Positions 35,316 to 43,777 of a stretch of DNA of 64,000 nt are shown here, in pieces. Source of the stretch: an uncultured Lachnospiraceae bacterium (GTDB taxonomy: Bacteria; Bacillota; Clostridia; Lachnospirales; Lachnospiraceae). Positions within the stretch are counted from its first letter, which is position 1. Each line of letters opens with the position of its first letter. The position numbers and the translations under genes were made by a program. Location of the stretch: the NCBI GenBank assembly GCA_910576535.1, contig CAJTKK010000002.1, positions 62,001 to 126,000 on the forward strand, written 5' to 3'. Below the pieces are notes generated by a model that saw only the letters and a list, made by a program, of their open reading frames with translations, made no database searches and was not told where the DNA came from.

Positions 35316-35783
35316 ATGGAAGAGGTTAAAGTTGCGTTGGATAATGAGACGACTCAGTTTATCGTAGTTAAGCTTGGTGACGAGCAATATGGGATAGATA
35401 TTAAGTACGTAGATAATATTGTGCGTATGCAACATATTACAAGAGTTCCCAAGGTGCAGGAGTATTTAAAAGGAGTGATTAACCTGCGTGGTGAGGTGAT
35501 TCCTGTTATGAGCGCCCGTCTTAAAATGGGCCTGCCTGCTGATGAGTATACGAAAAGCACAAGAATTATTATCCTTAGGCTGGAACAGCATGGAACGATA
35601 GGGATTACTGTGGATGAAGTAAAAGAAGTAGTAACCTTAGAGAACCACCAGATAGAGAAAGTAGCATATGACAGCAAGGAAGAAAAAGATTATTTTCTTT
35701 TTGGAATAGGGAAATATGAGGATGGCGGACTGATTTCCCTGCTGGACTTGAATGCGGTGGTATTAGACAAAGAAGGGGTATAG
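35316..35783 (+). CDS. cheW: Chemotaxis coupling protein CheW
   Basis: 155 aa, one CheW domain: FIVVKLGDEQYGIDIKYVDN, then LKGVINLRGEVIPVMSARLK. Links receptors to CheA. GGAGG upstream of ATG 35316, 26 bases after cheA. Confidence 0.95.
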   Translation: MEEVKVALDNETTQFIVVKLGDEQYGIDIKYVDNIVRMQHITRVPKVQEYLKGVINLRGEVIPVMSARLKMGLPADEYTKSTRIIILRLEQHGTIGITVDEVKEVVTLENHQIEKVAYDSKEEKDYFLFGIGKYEDGGLISLLDLNAVVLDKEGV

Positions 35784-35793
35784 GAGGTTGGCA

Positions 35794-36414
35794 GTGGCTG
35801 ATTTGAATTTGGAGACAATGTCTCAGGAATATTATGATATACTGAAAGAACTGGGCAATATAGGCGCGGGGAATGCAACGACAGCGTTAGCGCAGATGCT
35901 TCAGTGTAAAGTTGATATGTCCGTGCCACAAGTAAAGTTGCTGGAATTTAAGGATGTAGCTACCTTAATGGGAGGGGAAGAGCAGATTATGGCCGGTATT
36001 TACCTTGGAGTGGAAGGGGATATTACCGGAAGCATCATGTTTCTTTTAGAGAAAGGGGCGGCGAGGCATCTTGTCGGGAAATTGATGGGAATGCCTACGG
36101 AAGGGGATGAATTTTCTGAAATGGAAATATCTGCCCTTCAGGAGGTTGGAAACATCATAACAGGTTCTTATTTGAATTCACTGTCAATGATGACGAATCT
36201 TAAGATATGCCCGACGATTCCTTCGCTGGCTGTTGATATGGCGGGGGCGATCCTTAGTGTCCCTGCTATAGAATTTGGCATATTGGGCGATCAGATACTT
36301 TTAATACAGACTCAATTTTTTGATGAAGTACAACTGGACGGTTATTTCATTCTTATTCCTGATTTGGAGTCTTATGGGAGAATACTGTCGTCTTTGGGAA
36401 TTGTGATTGGATAG
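35794..36414 (+). CDS. cheC: CheY-P phosphatase CheC
   Basis: 206 aa with two CheC half-sites: ILKELGNIGAGNATTALAQM and LQEVGNIITGSYLNSLSMM, each with the catalytic E..N pair. CheC removes phosphate from CheY-P and is stimulated by CheD. GTG 35794 lies six bases after AGGAGG and is preferred; TTG 35788 directly abuts that site. Confidence 0.94.
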   Translation: MADLNLETMSQEYYDILKELGNIGAGNATTALAQMLQCKVDMSVPQVKLLEFKDVATLMGGEEQIMAGIYLGVEGDITGSIMFLLEKGAARHLVGKLMGMPTEGDEFSEMEISALQEVGNIITGSYLNSLSMMTNLKICPTIPSLAVDMAGAILSVPAIEFGILGDQILLIQTQFFDEVQLDGYFILIPDLESYGRILSSLGIVIG

Positions 36415-36440
36415 AGAATAAATTGTATGAAAACGGACAC

Positions 36441-36522
36441 TGTCATCAGCCTGAGGGCTGATGACAATAAAAAGAGGAAGCGTATGGAAGTGCGTTCAGG
36501 TCGCCAGCCTATGGCTAGTGAC
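36441..36522 (+). promoter_or_regulatory. Twin related hairpins between cheC and cheD
   Basis: Hairpin 1 has perfect 11-base arms (TGTCATCAGCC at 36441-36451, complement at 36456-36466) around TGAG. Hairpin 2 (36500-36509 with 36513-36522) has similar arms, GTCGCCAGCC and GGCTAGTGAC, with one G-T pair and one mismatch. Both are followed by AAT. They fill much of a 153-bp gap in a part of the operon where genes are almost touching. Confidence 0.55.
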
Positions 36523-36567
36523 AATATATAAGGGATATTTCGTAGGAAAAATGGGAGAATCGGGAAA

Positions 36568-37053
36568 ATGAGCGAAACGATTAAAGTCGGGATGGCGGAT
36601 TTAAGGGTGTGTGTCAGTCCGGATTCTGTTACCACTTTGGGGCTTGGATCATGTGTAGGAATAGCTATTAGAGACCCGGTAACAAAAATCGGGGGATTGG
36701 CACATATTATGCTGCCGGATAGTACACAAATAAGAAATAACAGTAATATCCCCAAATTTGCAGATACAGGCATTACAGAGCTGGTAAGGCAGATGGTAGC
36801 AAAGGGGGCGAAGCAAAGCCGCATGGTAGCGAAAATTGCGGGAGGGGCGCAGATGTTTTCTTTTCAGAATAAGTCAGAAATGGTCCGCATAGGAGAACGG
36901 AATGTGGAAGCTACAAAAAGAAAACTTGCGCAGTTAAAAATCCCTATTTTAGCCCAGGATACTGGGGACAGCTATGGAAGAACCGTTATTTTTTATCCCG
37001 AAACAGGGGATTTTGTTATTAAAGCCGTCGGAAAGGTGCAGAAGGTCATATGA
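36568..37053 (+). CDS. cheD: Chemoreceptor glutamine deamidase CheD
   Basis: 161 aa with the catalytic Cys-His pair C29 (TLGLGSCVGIAIRD) and H46 (GGLAHIMLPDS). Deamidates receptors and partners CheC. Its start follows a GGGAGAATCGGG stretch; its stop overlaps the ATG at 37050 of the next frame. Confidence 0.95.
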   Translation: MSETIKVGMADLRVCVSPDSVTTLGLGSCVGIAIRDPVTKIGGLAHIMLPDSTQIRNNSNIPKFADTGITELVRQMVAKGAKQSRMVAKIAGGAQMFSFQNKSEMVRIGERNVEATKRKLAQLKIPILAQDTGDSYGRTVIFYPETGDFVIKAVGKVQKVI

Positions 37054-37079
37054 GTAACAGAAAAAAAGGGGGAAAAGCA

Positions 37080-37349
37080 ATGAAAAGAAAGTTGATACCA
37101 CCTTTTTTGATGCTGTCTGTAGGGGCAGTAAGCAGTATTATCATGCATTTTAATTACTATGAAACAAATAAGATGCTGGCAATTCTGCTGGGAGTGATGG
37201 TTATTTTTTACATTGCAGGGAACCTGTTTACAATGATGTTAAATATATTTGATAAGCAGAATCAGCCGGAGGAAATGGATGCCGGGGATGAGTTAACAGA
37301 TGAAGAGGGATCTGATATACAAGAAGGACAGGTGAAAACAGAAGGATAA
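37080..37349 (+). CDS. Small two-helix membrane protein, unknown function
   Basis: 89 aa from ATG 37080 (AAGGGGG upstream); ATG 37050, overlapping the cheD stop, would give 99 aa with a basic N-terminal extension and also has a usable AGAAGG. Two probable membrane segments (about LIPPFLMLSVGAVSSIIMHF and LAILLGVMVIFYIAGNLFTM) and an acidic cytoplasmic tail (EEMDAGDELTDEEGSDIQEG). I do not recognise a named family. Between cheD and sigma-28 it is co-transcribed with motility genes and may act at the membrane near the basal body or receptors. Confidence 0.75.
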   Translation: MKRKLIPPFLMLSVGAVSSIIMHFNYYETNKMLAILLGVMVIFYIAGNLFTMMLNIFDKQNQPEEMDAGDELTDEEGSDIQEGQVKTEG

Positions 37350-37373
37350 TTAGGTAAAGGTGGCTAAAAAAAT

Positions 37374-38135
37374 ATGGACGAAGCAGGCAGAAGGAAATTG
37401 TGGGAGGAATATGCGAAAGCGAAATCGCCTGAAATACGCGAAAAAATTATTTTAGAATATGCCCCATTAGTGAAACTGGTTGCTGGAAGACTCAGCATGT
37501 ATTTAGGGTATAATGTGGAATATGATGATCTAGTCGGGTATGGTATTTTTGGCTTAATTGATGCGATTGACAAGTTTGACAGTATGAAAGCGGTCAAATT
37601 TGAGACTTATGCGAGTTTGCGTATCAGAGGGGCGATTTTGGATCAAATACGTAAAATGGATTGGATTCCGAGGACAATTAGGCAAAGACAGAAAAAAATT
37701 GACGCAGCCATCAAAGAAATTGAAGCAGTTCAGGGAAGAAATGCAACAGAAACGGAAATAGCAGAAGCGTTAGGGATTTCTGAGAATGAATTTGGGGAGT
37801 GGCAGTCTCAGATGAAAATAACAGGCGTGGTATCTTTAAATGAGTTTATGGAACAGGGGAGTGAGATACCAGCCGAAAATAATAAAAATGCTCATTTCGA
37901 CAGCCCGGAGGAGGTTGTGGAAAAAGAGGAACTGAAAAAGATATTGTCGGAAGCGCTTGAATTGCTGACAGAAAAAGAGCGGAGAGTTATTGAACTATAT
38001 TATTATGAAGAATTGACATTGAAGGAAATCAGCAGCATATTGGAGGTGTCCGAATCGCGGATTTCACAGCTGCATACAAGAGCTTTGCAAAAAATGAAAT
38101 CAAAAATGGGAAATTATATAGGAATATTGACATAA
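37374..38135 (+). CDS. fliA: RNA polymerase sigma factor for flagellar genes (sigma-28 family)
   Basis: 253 aa, FliA/WhiG/SigD type. Region 2 (LVKLVAGRLSMYLGYNVEYD; YGIFGLIDAIDKFDSMKAVK; FETYASLRIRGAILDQIRKM), region 3 (PRTIRQRQKKIDAAIKEIEA) and region 4 (LTLKEISSILEVSESRISQL) are intact. Directs late flagellin, chemoreceptor and motor genes elsewhere in the genome. Being near the end of the operon, as in B. subtilis, makes its level sensitive to premature termination. I found no anti-sigma FlgM in the window. Confidence 0.96.
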   Translation: MDEAGRRKLWEEYAKAKSPEIREKIILEYAPLVKLVAGRLSMYLGYNVEYDDLVGYGIFGLIDAIDKFDSMKAVKFETYASLRIRGAILDQIRKMDWIPRTIRQRQKKIDAAIKEIEAVQGRNATETEIAEALGISENEFGEWQSQMKITGVVSLNEFMEQGSEIPAENNKNAHFDSPEEVVEKEELKKILSEALELLTEKERRVIELYYYEELTLKEISSILEVSESRISQLHTRALQKMKSKMGNYIGILT

Positions 38136-38155
38136 TAGTGCAGGAGAATGATAGT

Positions 38156-39739
38156 ATGAATGGATATTTTCAATTAGTTTGTAATGCAAATCAGACCTTT
38201 TTGCGTGTTTTTCCGCCTACAGCAGGGGGCATGGCAGTGTCAAATAGTGAGATTGCGGAATATTTAGGAAGCAGGGGCATATCTTATGACAGTTCTGCAA
38301 TTGCTTCAATTGCAGGCGGGACAGGGAATCAAGAAGTAGCGATTAATTATACGGCCTGCAGTGAAGTAAGGGAATCGTATAAGCTAGTGATAGGCCCTGA
38401 TAAAATGAATGCAATTGCCCGTTTCTACCCGCCTTCTATAAATGGGGAAATGCTGACAAAACAGGAGTTCATAGCGGATCTCAGCTTTAAAGGCATCCAG
38501 TTTGGGATTCAGGAAGAGGAGATTGAACGTTTTTTTGACAATAGGATGTATTGTGAAGATTATATTGTGGCGGTGGGACAGCAGCCAAGGCATGGATCCG
38601 ACGCATATATTGAATATTATTTCAATACAGATTTAAGTGCGCGTCCTACGTTAAAGGAAGACGGAAGCGTGGACTTTTTTAACCTGAATACCATCAGCCA
38701 TTGCCATGAGGGGGATATCCTTGCTCAACTTTTTCCGGAGGATCCGGGGGATGTTGGCTATAGTATCGAAGGGGAGAAAATAAAACCCCGGGATGTAAAG
38801 AAAAAGAAGCTGAAATTTGGCAGGAACATAGCGCTTTCTGAAGATAAACTGACGATTACATCGGAAGTGGACGGCCATGTTACGCTAGTGGATGATAAAG
38901 TATTTGTTTCTGATGTCCTGACAGTGGAAAATGTAGATAATTCCACAGGGAATATTGAATATGACGGAAATGTTCAAGTAAACGGGAATGTTTGCGCTAA
39001 TTTTTCTGTAAAAGCGAAAGGAAATGTTGAAGTTTCAGGCGTTGTGGAAGGCGCTTTGGTGGAGGCCGGAGGGGACATTATTATTGCCAAAGGAATGAAC
39101 GGCATGGGGAAGGGCATCCTGAATGCCAAAGGGAATGTAGTTGCAAAATTTTTAGAGAATGCAACAGTTACTGCTTTAGGTTATGTGTCGTCAGAATCCA
39201 TTCTTCATAGTACCGTCTATGCAGGGGATGAAATTACCGTAAGCGGAAAGAGAGGGTTTATTACCGGCGGACGTGTATGTGCAACGAATATTGTTTCCGT
39301 AAAAACATTAGGTTCTTCTATGGGGGCGGATACGATCGTGGAGGTGGGGGCAGACCCGACAATTAAGGTACGTATCCAGAATCTGCAATGGGATATTGCC
39401 AATGCATCGAGAGTTGTGAAGTCTGTACAGCCGTTGATTGAAGCATCAAGGCAGAAGCAGGCGAAAGGAATAAAAGTGACCCCTGAGCAGTTACAGTATG
39501 TGAAATCGCTGATTGCACTTAACAAAGTAAAAGAAAAAGAGATTGAAGATAAAGCGCTGGAAATGGAACGGCTGCAGGAATCCATCGGGATTTATTCAAA
39601 TGCAAAGGTAGAAGTGACAGGAGTTGTGTTTCCAGGAACAAAAATCAGCATAGGAGATGTCTCCATGGTAGTTCAGAGCGAGATGAAATACTGCAAATTT
39701 ATTAAACTGGATGGAGATGTAAAAATGACAGCGATTTAG
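38156..39739 (+). CDS. FapA-like protein (DUF342)
   Basis: 527 aa. The second half shows the DUF342 pattern: ALSEDKLTITSEVDGHVTLV-like sequence (here IALSEDKLTITSEVDGHVTL), GNIEYDGNVQVNGNVCANFS, GVVEGALVEAGGDIIIAKGM and further short beta repeats as in a right-handed beta helix, then a helical C-terminus (VTPEQLQYVKSLIALNKVKE). FapA proteins occur next to flagellar and polar-organelle genes; in Vibrio one is linked to glucose control of motility. The start at 38156 has CAGGAG upstream; GTG 38138 is possible. It begins 20 bases after fliA. Confidence 0.85.
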   Translation: MNGYFQLVCNANQTFLRVFPPTAGGMAVSNSEIAEYLGSRGISYDSSAIASIAGGTGNQEVAINYTACSEVRESYKLVIGPDKMNAIARFYPPSINGEMLTKQEFIADLSFKGIQFGIQEEEIERFFDNRMYCEDYIVAVGQQPRHGSDAYIEYYFNTDLSARPTLKEDGSVDFFNLNTISHCHEGDILAQLFPEDPGDVGYSIEGEKIKPRDVKKKKLKFGRNIALSEDKLTITSEVDGHVTLVDDKVFVSDVLTVENVDNSTGNIEYDGNVQVNGNVCANFSVKAKGNVEVSGVVEGALVEAGGDIIIAKGMNGMGKGILNAKGNVVAKFLENATVTALGYVSSESILHSTVYAGDEITVSGKRGFITGGRVCATNIVSVKTLGSSMGADTIVEVGADPTIKVRIQNLQWDIANASRVVKSVQPLIEASRQKQAKGIKVTPEQLQYVKSLIALNKVKEKEIEDKALEMERLQESIGIYSNAKVEVTGVVFPGTKISIGDVSMVVQSEMKYCKFIKLDGDVKMTAI

Positions 39740-39758
39740 GGGTAAGGAGGTCATAGCT

Positions 39759-40079
39759 ATGTCGATTAACCGTATAGAATTACAAGGGACTATAACAAGA
39801 GCGCAGGATTACACTACGATAAAACATAATGAAGATAATAAGGGAATGATCGACCAGTCGAATTTCCAGACTCAGTTTCAAAAAACAGTGGAGAGTAAAG
39901 TTTCCCAGGTTCATCAGGGCGACAATGCAGAGAATGGAAAAAAGAATTACGATGCAAAGGAAAAAGGCGGCGGGGAATATTCCGGCGACGGTGGAAGAAG
40001 ACGGAAAAAGGATCAGGAGAAAGAGCCTGATGGAAGGGTATTGCTAAAAGGTATAGGAAGATTTGACACAAAAATCTAG
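39759..40079 (+). CDS. Conserved small hydrophilic protein of flagellar operon, unknown function
   Basis: 106 aa, no membrane segment. The first ~55 residues (MSINRIELQGTITRAQDYTT onward) look structured and the rest is low-complexity, rich in Lys, Gly, Asp and Glu (GGGEYSGDGGRRRKKDQEKE). Ends KGIGRFDTKI. GTAAGGAGG precedes the ATG. I do not recognise a named family. It is tightly spaced with genes on both sides. Confidence 0.75.
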   Translation: MSINRIELQGTITRAQDYTTIKHNEDNKGMIDQSNFQTQFQKTVESKVSQVHQGDNAENGKKNYDAKEKGGGEYSGDGGRRRKKDQEKEPDGRVLLKGIGRFDTKI

Positions 40080-40091
40080 GAGAAGAAAAAT

Positions 40092-40877
40092 ATGGGCTTG
40101 ATGGAGATTGGCCTTATTATACTAGGAGCCATTATTTTAATTCTTGGCTATGTGCTTCCGGCGGGAAAAGGAGGAAGCGCAGCCGAGACAGGAGTGAGAA
40201 TTGATGAAGAATTAATCCGGGGGCTGGTGGAAAGAGAAGCCAAGGAGGTAAAAAACCATCTGAATGATATGGTGGACGAAACGGTAGCCTATTCCATGGA
40301 AAAGACGGAGAGGGCGATGGAACGCCTGACTAACGAAAAAATTATGGCTATCAATGAATACTCAGAACAGGTGATGGAAGGCATTAACAAGAATCATCAA
40401 GAGGTTATTTTCCTATATGATATGCTGAATGATAAGCATGATACATTTGTTAAGACGGTAGGCGAAGCAAACAGGAAAATGAAAGAAATTAAACAGGAAG
40501 TACAGGATATTGAGATTACAGTAAAAGAGTTCATGGATCCTGCCAAGGAAGAGACAGAGGAAGGGAAAAAGGAAAAAAACGCAACGGAAGCGGAGAGGCA
40601 AGCAAGCCAGGCAGAATCCGGGTTTGTGCCGTTTTCCCCGGAAAGGGTGGAAGTGTCCGATCAAGTTGCCCGGAAGGAAAAAGAAAATACCAGCAGTAAA
40701 GTTTCCGGGCAAAAAAAAGAAGAAAATTTAAACGGAGAGGAACAAAGCCGTAATAATAATGAAAAAATATTACGGCTGCATAAATTAGGAAAATCTGAGA
40801 CAGCAATTGCTAAAGATCTAGGTTTGGGAGTCGGGGAAGTAAAATTGGTAATTGATCTGTTTGAACAGGCCAAGTAA
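40092..40877 (+). CDS. DUF6115-like membrane-anchored coiled-coil protein in swrB position
   Basis: 261 aa. N-terminal membrane helix (MGLMEIGLIILGAIILILGY), a long coiled coil (residues ~45-150), a low-complexity Glu/Lys/Ser linker and a compact C-terminal helix-turn-helix-like segment (ILRLHKLGKSETAIAKDLGL followed by GVGEVKLVIDLF). This architecture and the place between sigma-28 and rpsB match B. subtilis SwrB (YlxL), which activates the flagellar export apparatus; orthology is inferred, not shown. Confidence 0.78.
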   Translation: MGLMEIGLIILGAIILILGYVLPAGKGGSAAETGVRIDEELIRGLVEREAKEVKNHLNDMVDETVAYSMEKTERAMERLTNEKIMAINEYSEQVMEGINKNHQEVIFLYDMLNDKHDTFVKTVGEANRKMKEIKQEVQDIEITVKEFMDPAKEETEEGKKEKNATEAERQASQAESGFVPFSPERVEVSDQVARKEKENTSSKVSGQKKEENLNGEEQSRNNNEKILRLHKLGKSETAIAKDLGLGVGEVKLVIDLFEQAK

Positions 40878-40910
40878 ATATCTGGATAGTAAAAACAGGC
40901 AGGAGCAGCT

Positions 40911-41543
40911 ATGAATTTGAAATATTATTTGAGAGGATTAGGCTTGGGCATCATTATGACGGCGGTCATCATGGGCATGATATGGCCTAAGAAAGAGGAA
41001 ACCCTTACGGATAGCGAGATTGCTGAAAGGGCAAAAGAACTTGGGATGATAGAAGAGACGGAACTGGCCGGATATTTGGAGGAGGCTAAAGCGGAGACGG
41101 AAGAGCGGGTCCGGAGGGAAGCGGCGGAAGAGTATGAAAAGAAAGAACTGGCAGAAGGGGAAAATAACAGCGAAGAAAATCAGGGGGAAAATATAACGGG
41201 ACCGGAAGCAGAGGAGGAAAGCGAACTGGAAGGTTCACAAGAGCCGGAAGGAATGCTGCATGACGGAATGGACATGGAGGAAACAAAATCCGAGGAAGAA
41301 ACAAATGAGCCGGAGAAAGGGAACAGTTTGGAAGGCTCTGTTGTTTTTACGGTAAAGAAAGGAGAACCTCCTTACAGTATAGAAGAAAGGCTGAAAGAAG
41401 GAGGGCTGATCCCCCGGGAGGCTGATTTTGATAAGTTTCTGGTGGATAATGGTTATGATAGAAAAGTAGTGGCGGCCGAATATACGATTCCGGCGGATGC
41501 GGATATGGAAATGATTGCTAAGATTATCACTGGACAGAAGTAA
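40911..41543 (+). CDS. Membrane-anchored protein with MltG/YceG-like terminal domain
   Basis: 210 aa. One N-terminal membrane helix (GLGLGIIMTAVIMGMIWPKK), a strongly acidic linker (Glu-rich, residues ~45-140) and a C-terminal domain (VVFTVKKGEPPYSIEERLKE, then EADFDKFLVDNGYDRKVVAA) that resembles the small LysM-like substrate domain of endolytic transglycosylase MltG. The transglycosylase catalytic domain is absent, so it may bind peptidoglycan without cutting it. GCAGGAGCAG precedes the ATG. Last gene of the motility block. Confidence 0.75.
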   Translation: MNLKYYLRGLGLGIIMTAVIMGMIWPKKEETLTDSEIAERAKELGMIEETELAGYLEEAKAETEERVRREAAEEYEKKELAEGENNSEENQGENITGPEAEEESELEGSQEPEGMLHDGMDMEETKSEEETNEPEKGNSLEGSVVFTVKKGEPPYSIEERLKEGGLIPREADFDKFLVDNGYDRKVVAAEYTIPADADMEMIAKIITGQK

Positions 41544-41620
41544 TATCCTGGAAAAACTGATAAAAATGAAAATCATGGGAAACAGAGGTGAGATACGCAT
41601 TATGTCTTGCTGTTATTTAT

Positions 41621-41652
41621 ACAATCCCCCCTTGCCAGCAAGAGGGGATTGT
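41621..41652. repeat. Inverted repeat overlapping the rpsB promoter
   Basis: Fourteen-base arms (41621-41634 and 41639-41652) with one mismatch and a CCAG loop. No T-run follows on either strand. The right arm lies inside the spacer of the rpsB promoter, so it may end upstream transcripts weakly or act as an operator. Confidence 0.5.
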
Positions 41653-41660
41653 GTTACAAT
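41632..41660 (+). promoter_or_regulatory. Sigma-A-type promoter for rpsB-tsf
   Basis: TTGCCA (41632-41637) and TACAAT (41655-41660) with a 17-base spacer. Transcription would start near 41667, leaving a leader of about 155 bases before rpsB. Such a leader could hold autoregulatory structure, but I could not match it to a known ribosomal-protein leader. Confidence 0.6.
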
Positions 41661-41823
41661 ATACTCGTTGTGACTAAAAAACACGTATGTTCATTCAATG
41701 TCGGTGCTTTTCAGGTATCAGCGCAAGGCAGGGATAACATCTGCCATCAAATGTTGGTTTAGGAAAGGTAGGCTTTGGAGCGTAAAGCATACGGAAGCAG
41801 ATGAACCAAATGGAGGTAAAAAC

Positions 41824-42603
41824 ATGAGCGTTATTTCAATGAAACAGTTATTGGAAGCAGGTGTGCATTTTGGACACCAGACAAGAAGATGGAACCCAAA
41901 GATGGCTCCTTATATCTTTACGGAGAGGAACGGCATCCACATTATTGATTTGCAGAAATCTGTAGGCAAAGTGGACGAAGCTTACAAGGCGGTTTTTGAT
42001 ATTGCATCCCAGGGAGGAACGATCCTTTTTGTAGGGACAAAGAAACAGGCGCAGGATGCAGTAAGGGTAGAAGCGGAACGTTGCGGCATGTTTTATGTGA
42101 ACGAAAGATGGCTGGGCGGCATGCTGACGAACTTTAAAACAATCCGCAGCAGAATTGAAAGACTGAAACAGATTGAGGTTATGTCCCAGGACGGGACTTT
42201 TGATGTTCTTCCGAAGAAGGAAGTAATTGCGCTTAGGAAAGAATGGGATAAATTGGAGAAAAATCTTGGCGGCATTAAAGAAATGACAAGGATCCCGGAC
42301 GCTATTTTTGTAGTAGATCCTAAAAAGGAAAGAATCTGTGTACAAGAAGCTCATACGCTTGGCATTACGTTAATCGGTATCGGAGATACCAACAGCGATC
42401 CGGAAGAACTGGATTATATTATCCCTGGCAATGATGATGCCATCAGGGCGGTTAAACTCATTGTTTCCAAGATGGCTGATGCAGTAATTGAGGCAAACCA
42501 GGGAGAGGAAGCTATGGTTGAGGAAGCTGCTGCTGAAATGGCAGAAGCAGCCGGAGCGGCAGAAGCGGCTGACATTGAAGAAGTTGCTGCTGCGGAAGAA
42601 TAA
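41824..42603 (+). CDS. rpsB: 30S ribosomal protein S2
   Basis: 259 aa, starting MSVISMKQLLEAGVHFGHQT with the S2 signatures RWNPKMAPYIFTERNGIHII and NERWLGGMLTNFKTIRSRIE. The C-terminus is an Ala/Glu-rich tail (VEEAAAEMAEAAGAAEAADI), common in clostridial S2. TGGAGG precedes ATG 41824; the frame is open for 42 codons upstream, which belong to the leader. Confidence 0.97.
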   Translation: MSVISMKQLLEAGVHFGHQTRRWNPKMAPYIFTERNGIHIIDLQKSVGKVDEAYKAVFDIASQGGTILFVGTKKQAQDAVRVEAERCGMFYVNERWLGGMLTNFKTIRSRIERLKQIEVMSQDGTFDVLPKKEVIALRKEWDKLEKNLGGIKEMTRIPDAIFVVDPKKERICVQEAHTLGITLIGIGDTNSDPEELDYIIPGNDDAIRAVKLIVSKMADAVIEANQGEEAMVEEAAAEMAEAAGAAEAADIEEVAAAEE

Positions 42604-42678
42604 AAATTTGGATGAATTGTATAGGTATCAATAAATTTGCTTTGCCGTGATACGGAAAAGCAAGAATGGAGGATAGAA

Positions 42679-43614
42679 ATGGCTATTACAGCAGGAATGG
42701 TAAAGGAATTAAGGGAAATGACCGGTGCAGGTATGATGGACTGTAAAAAAGCTCTTACCGAAACCAATGGAGATATGGATGCGGCAGTAGAATTTTTAAG
42801 GAAAAACGGACAGGCTAAGGCAGAGAAAAAAGCCGGCAGGATTGCAGCGGAAGGGCTTTGCCGCGTAGCTATGGACGGCGACCGGAAAGCAGCAGTGGTG
42901 GAAGTGAATTCTGAAACGGATTTTGTTGCAAAAAATGCAGATTTCCAGAGCTTTGTAGAATCTGTAGCTGCACAGGCAGTAGAGTCTGATGCTGCAGATC
43001 TGGATGCTTTTATGGGAGAAAGCTGGAGAGAAGATTCTTCTAAGACTGTAAAAGACGCTTTGGTAGAAAAGGTTGCGGTAATCGGCGAGAATTTGAATAT
43101 CAGGAGATTTGAAAAAGTAGTTGCGGAGAATGGCTGCGTAGTATCCTATGTACATGGCGGCGGCAGAATTGGCGTTATTGTGGAAGCAGCTACGGATGTG
43201 GTAAATGATGCTGTGAAAGAGGCTCTTACTAATCTTGCAATGCAGGTTGCAGCGCTTTCACCGAAATATGTTTCCACTGCAGATGTATCTGAAGAATATA
43301 AGGCTCATGAAAAGGAAATTCTTATGGCTCAGATCGCACAGGATCCGAAGATGGCAGGAAAGCCGGAAAAGGTTATCGAAGGCGCAGTGACAGGCCGTCT
43401 TAATAAAGAATTAAAAGAAGTGTGCCTGCTGGAACAGACTTATGTAAAGGCTGAAGACGGCAAGCAGACCGTTGCCCAGTATATTGCCCAGGTAGCAAAG
43501 GAAAATAATGCAGAACTTTCCGTTAAGCGTTTTGTACGTTTTGAGACAGGCGAAGGCCTTGAGAAGAAAGAAGAGAACTTCGCGGAAGAAGTTGCAAAAC
43601 AGATGAATGCGTAA
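42679..43614 (+). CDS. tsf: Translation elongation factor Ts
   Basis: Nucleotide exchange factor for EF-Tu. 311 aa, with the N-terminal UBA-like TAGMVKELREMTGAGMMDCK and the signature NSETDFVAKNADFQSFVESV. ATG 42679 has GGAGGATAG upstream. Followed by a strong terminator. In B. subtilis pyrH follows directly; here about 7.7 kb of other DNA intervenes. Confidence 0.97.
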   Translation: MAITAGMVKELREMTGAGMMDCKKALTETNGDMDAAVEFLRKNGQAKAEKKAGRIAAEGLCRVAMDGDRKAAVVEVNSETDFVAKNADFQSFVESVAAQAVESDAADLDAFMGESWREDSSKTVKDALVEKVAVIGENLNIRRFEKVVAENGCVVSYVHGGGRIGVIVEAATDVVNDAVKEALTNLAMQVAALSPKYVSTADVSEEYKAHEKEILMAQIAQDPKMAGKPEKVIEGAVTGRLNKELKEVCLLEQTYVKAEDGKQTVAQYIAQVAKENNAELSVKRFVRFETGEGLEKKEENFAEEVAKQMNA

Positions 43615-43644
43615 GGCGAAGTTTGCCTGGTTATTTTGAATGAA

Positions 43645-43692
43645 GAAACCCCTGCAAATGGCGTGGGAATGCCATTTGCGGGGGTTTTTTAA
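43645..43692 (+). terminator. Rho-independent terminator after tsf (copy 1 of a duplicated element)
   Basis: Arms of 16 bases (43647-43662 and 43671-43686) with one T-G pair, eight-base loop, and a run of six T to 43690. A related, more diverged copy occurs at 44203-44249. Confidence 0.9.
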
Positions 43693-43777
43693 TATGTGAT
43701 ATCATGTAAAAAGTTGTGGCGGATATTGTTCGTGAAACATAATAAAATAAATAAAAAAGAATATGGGAGTTGATTTT

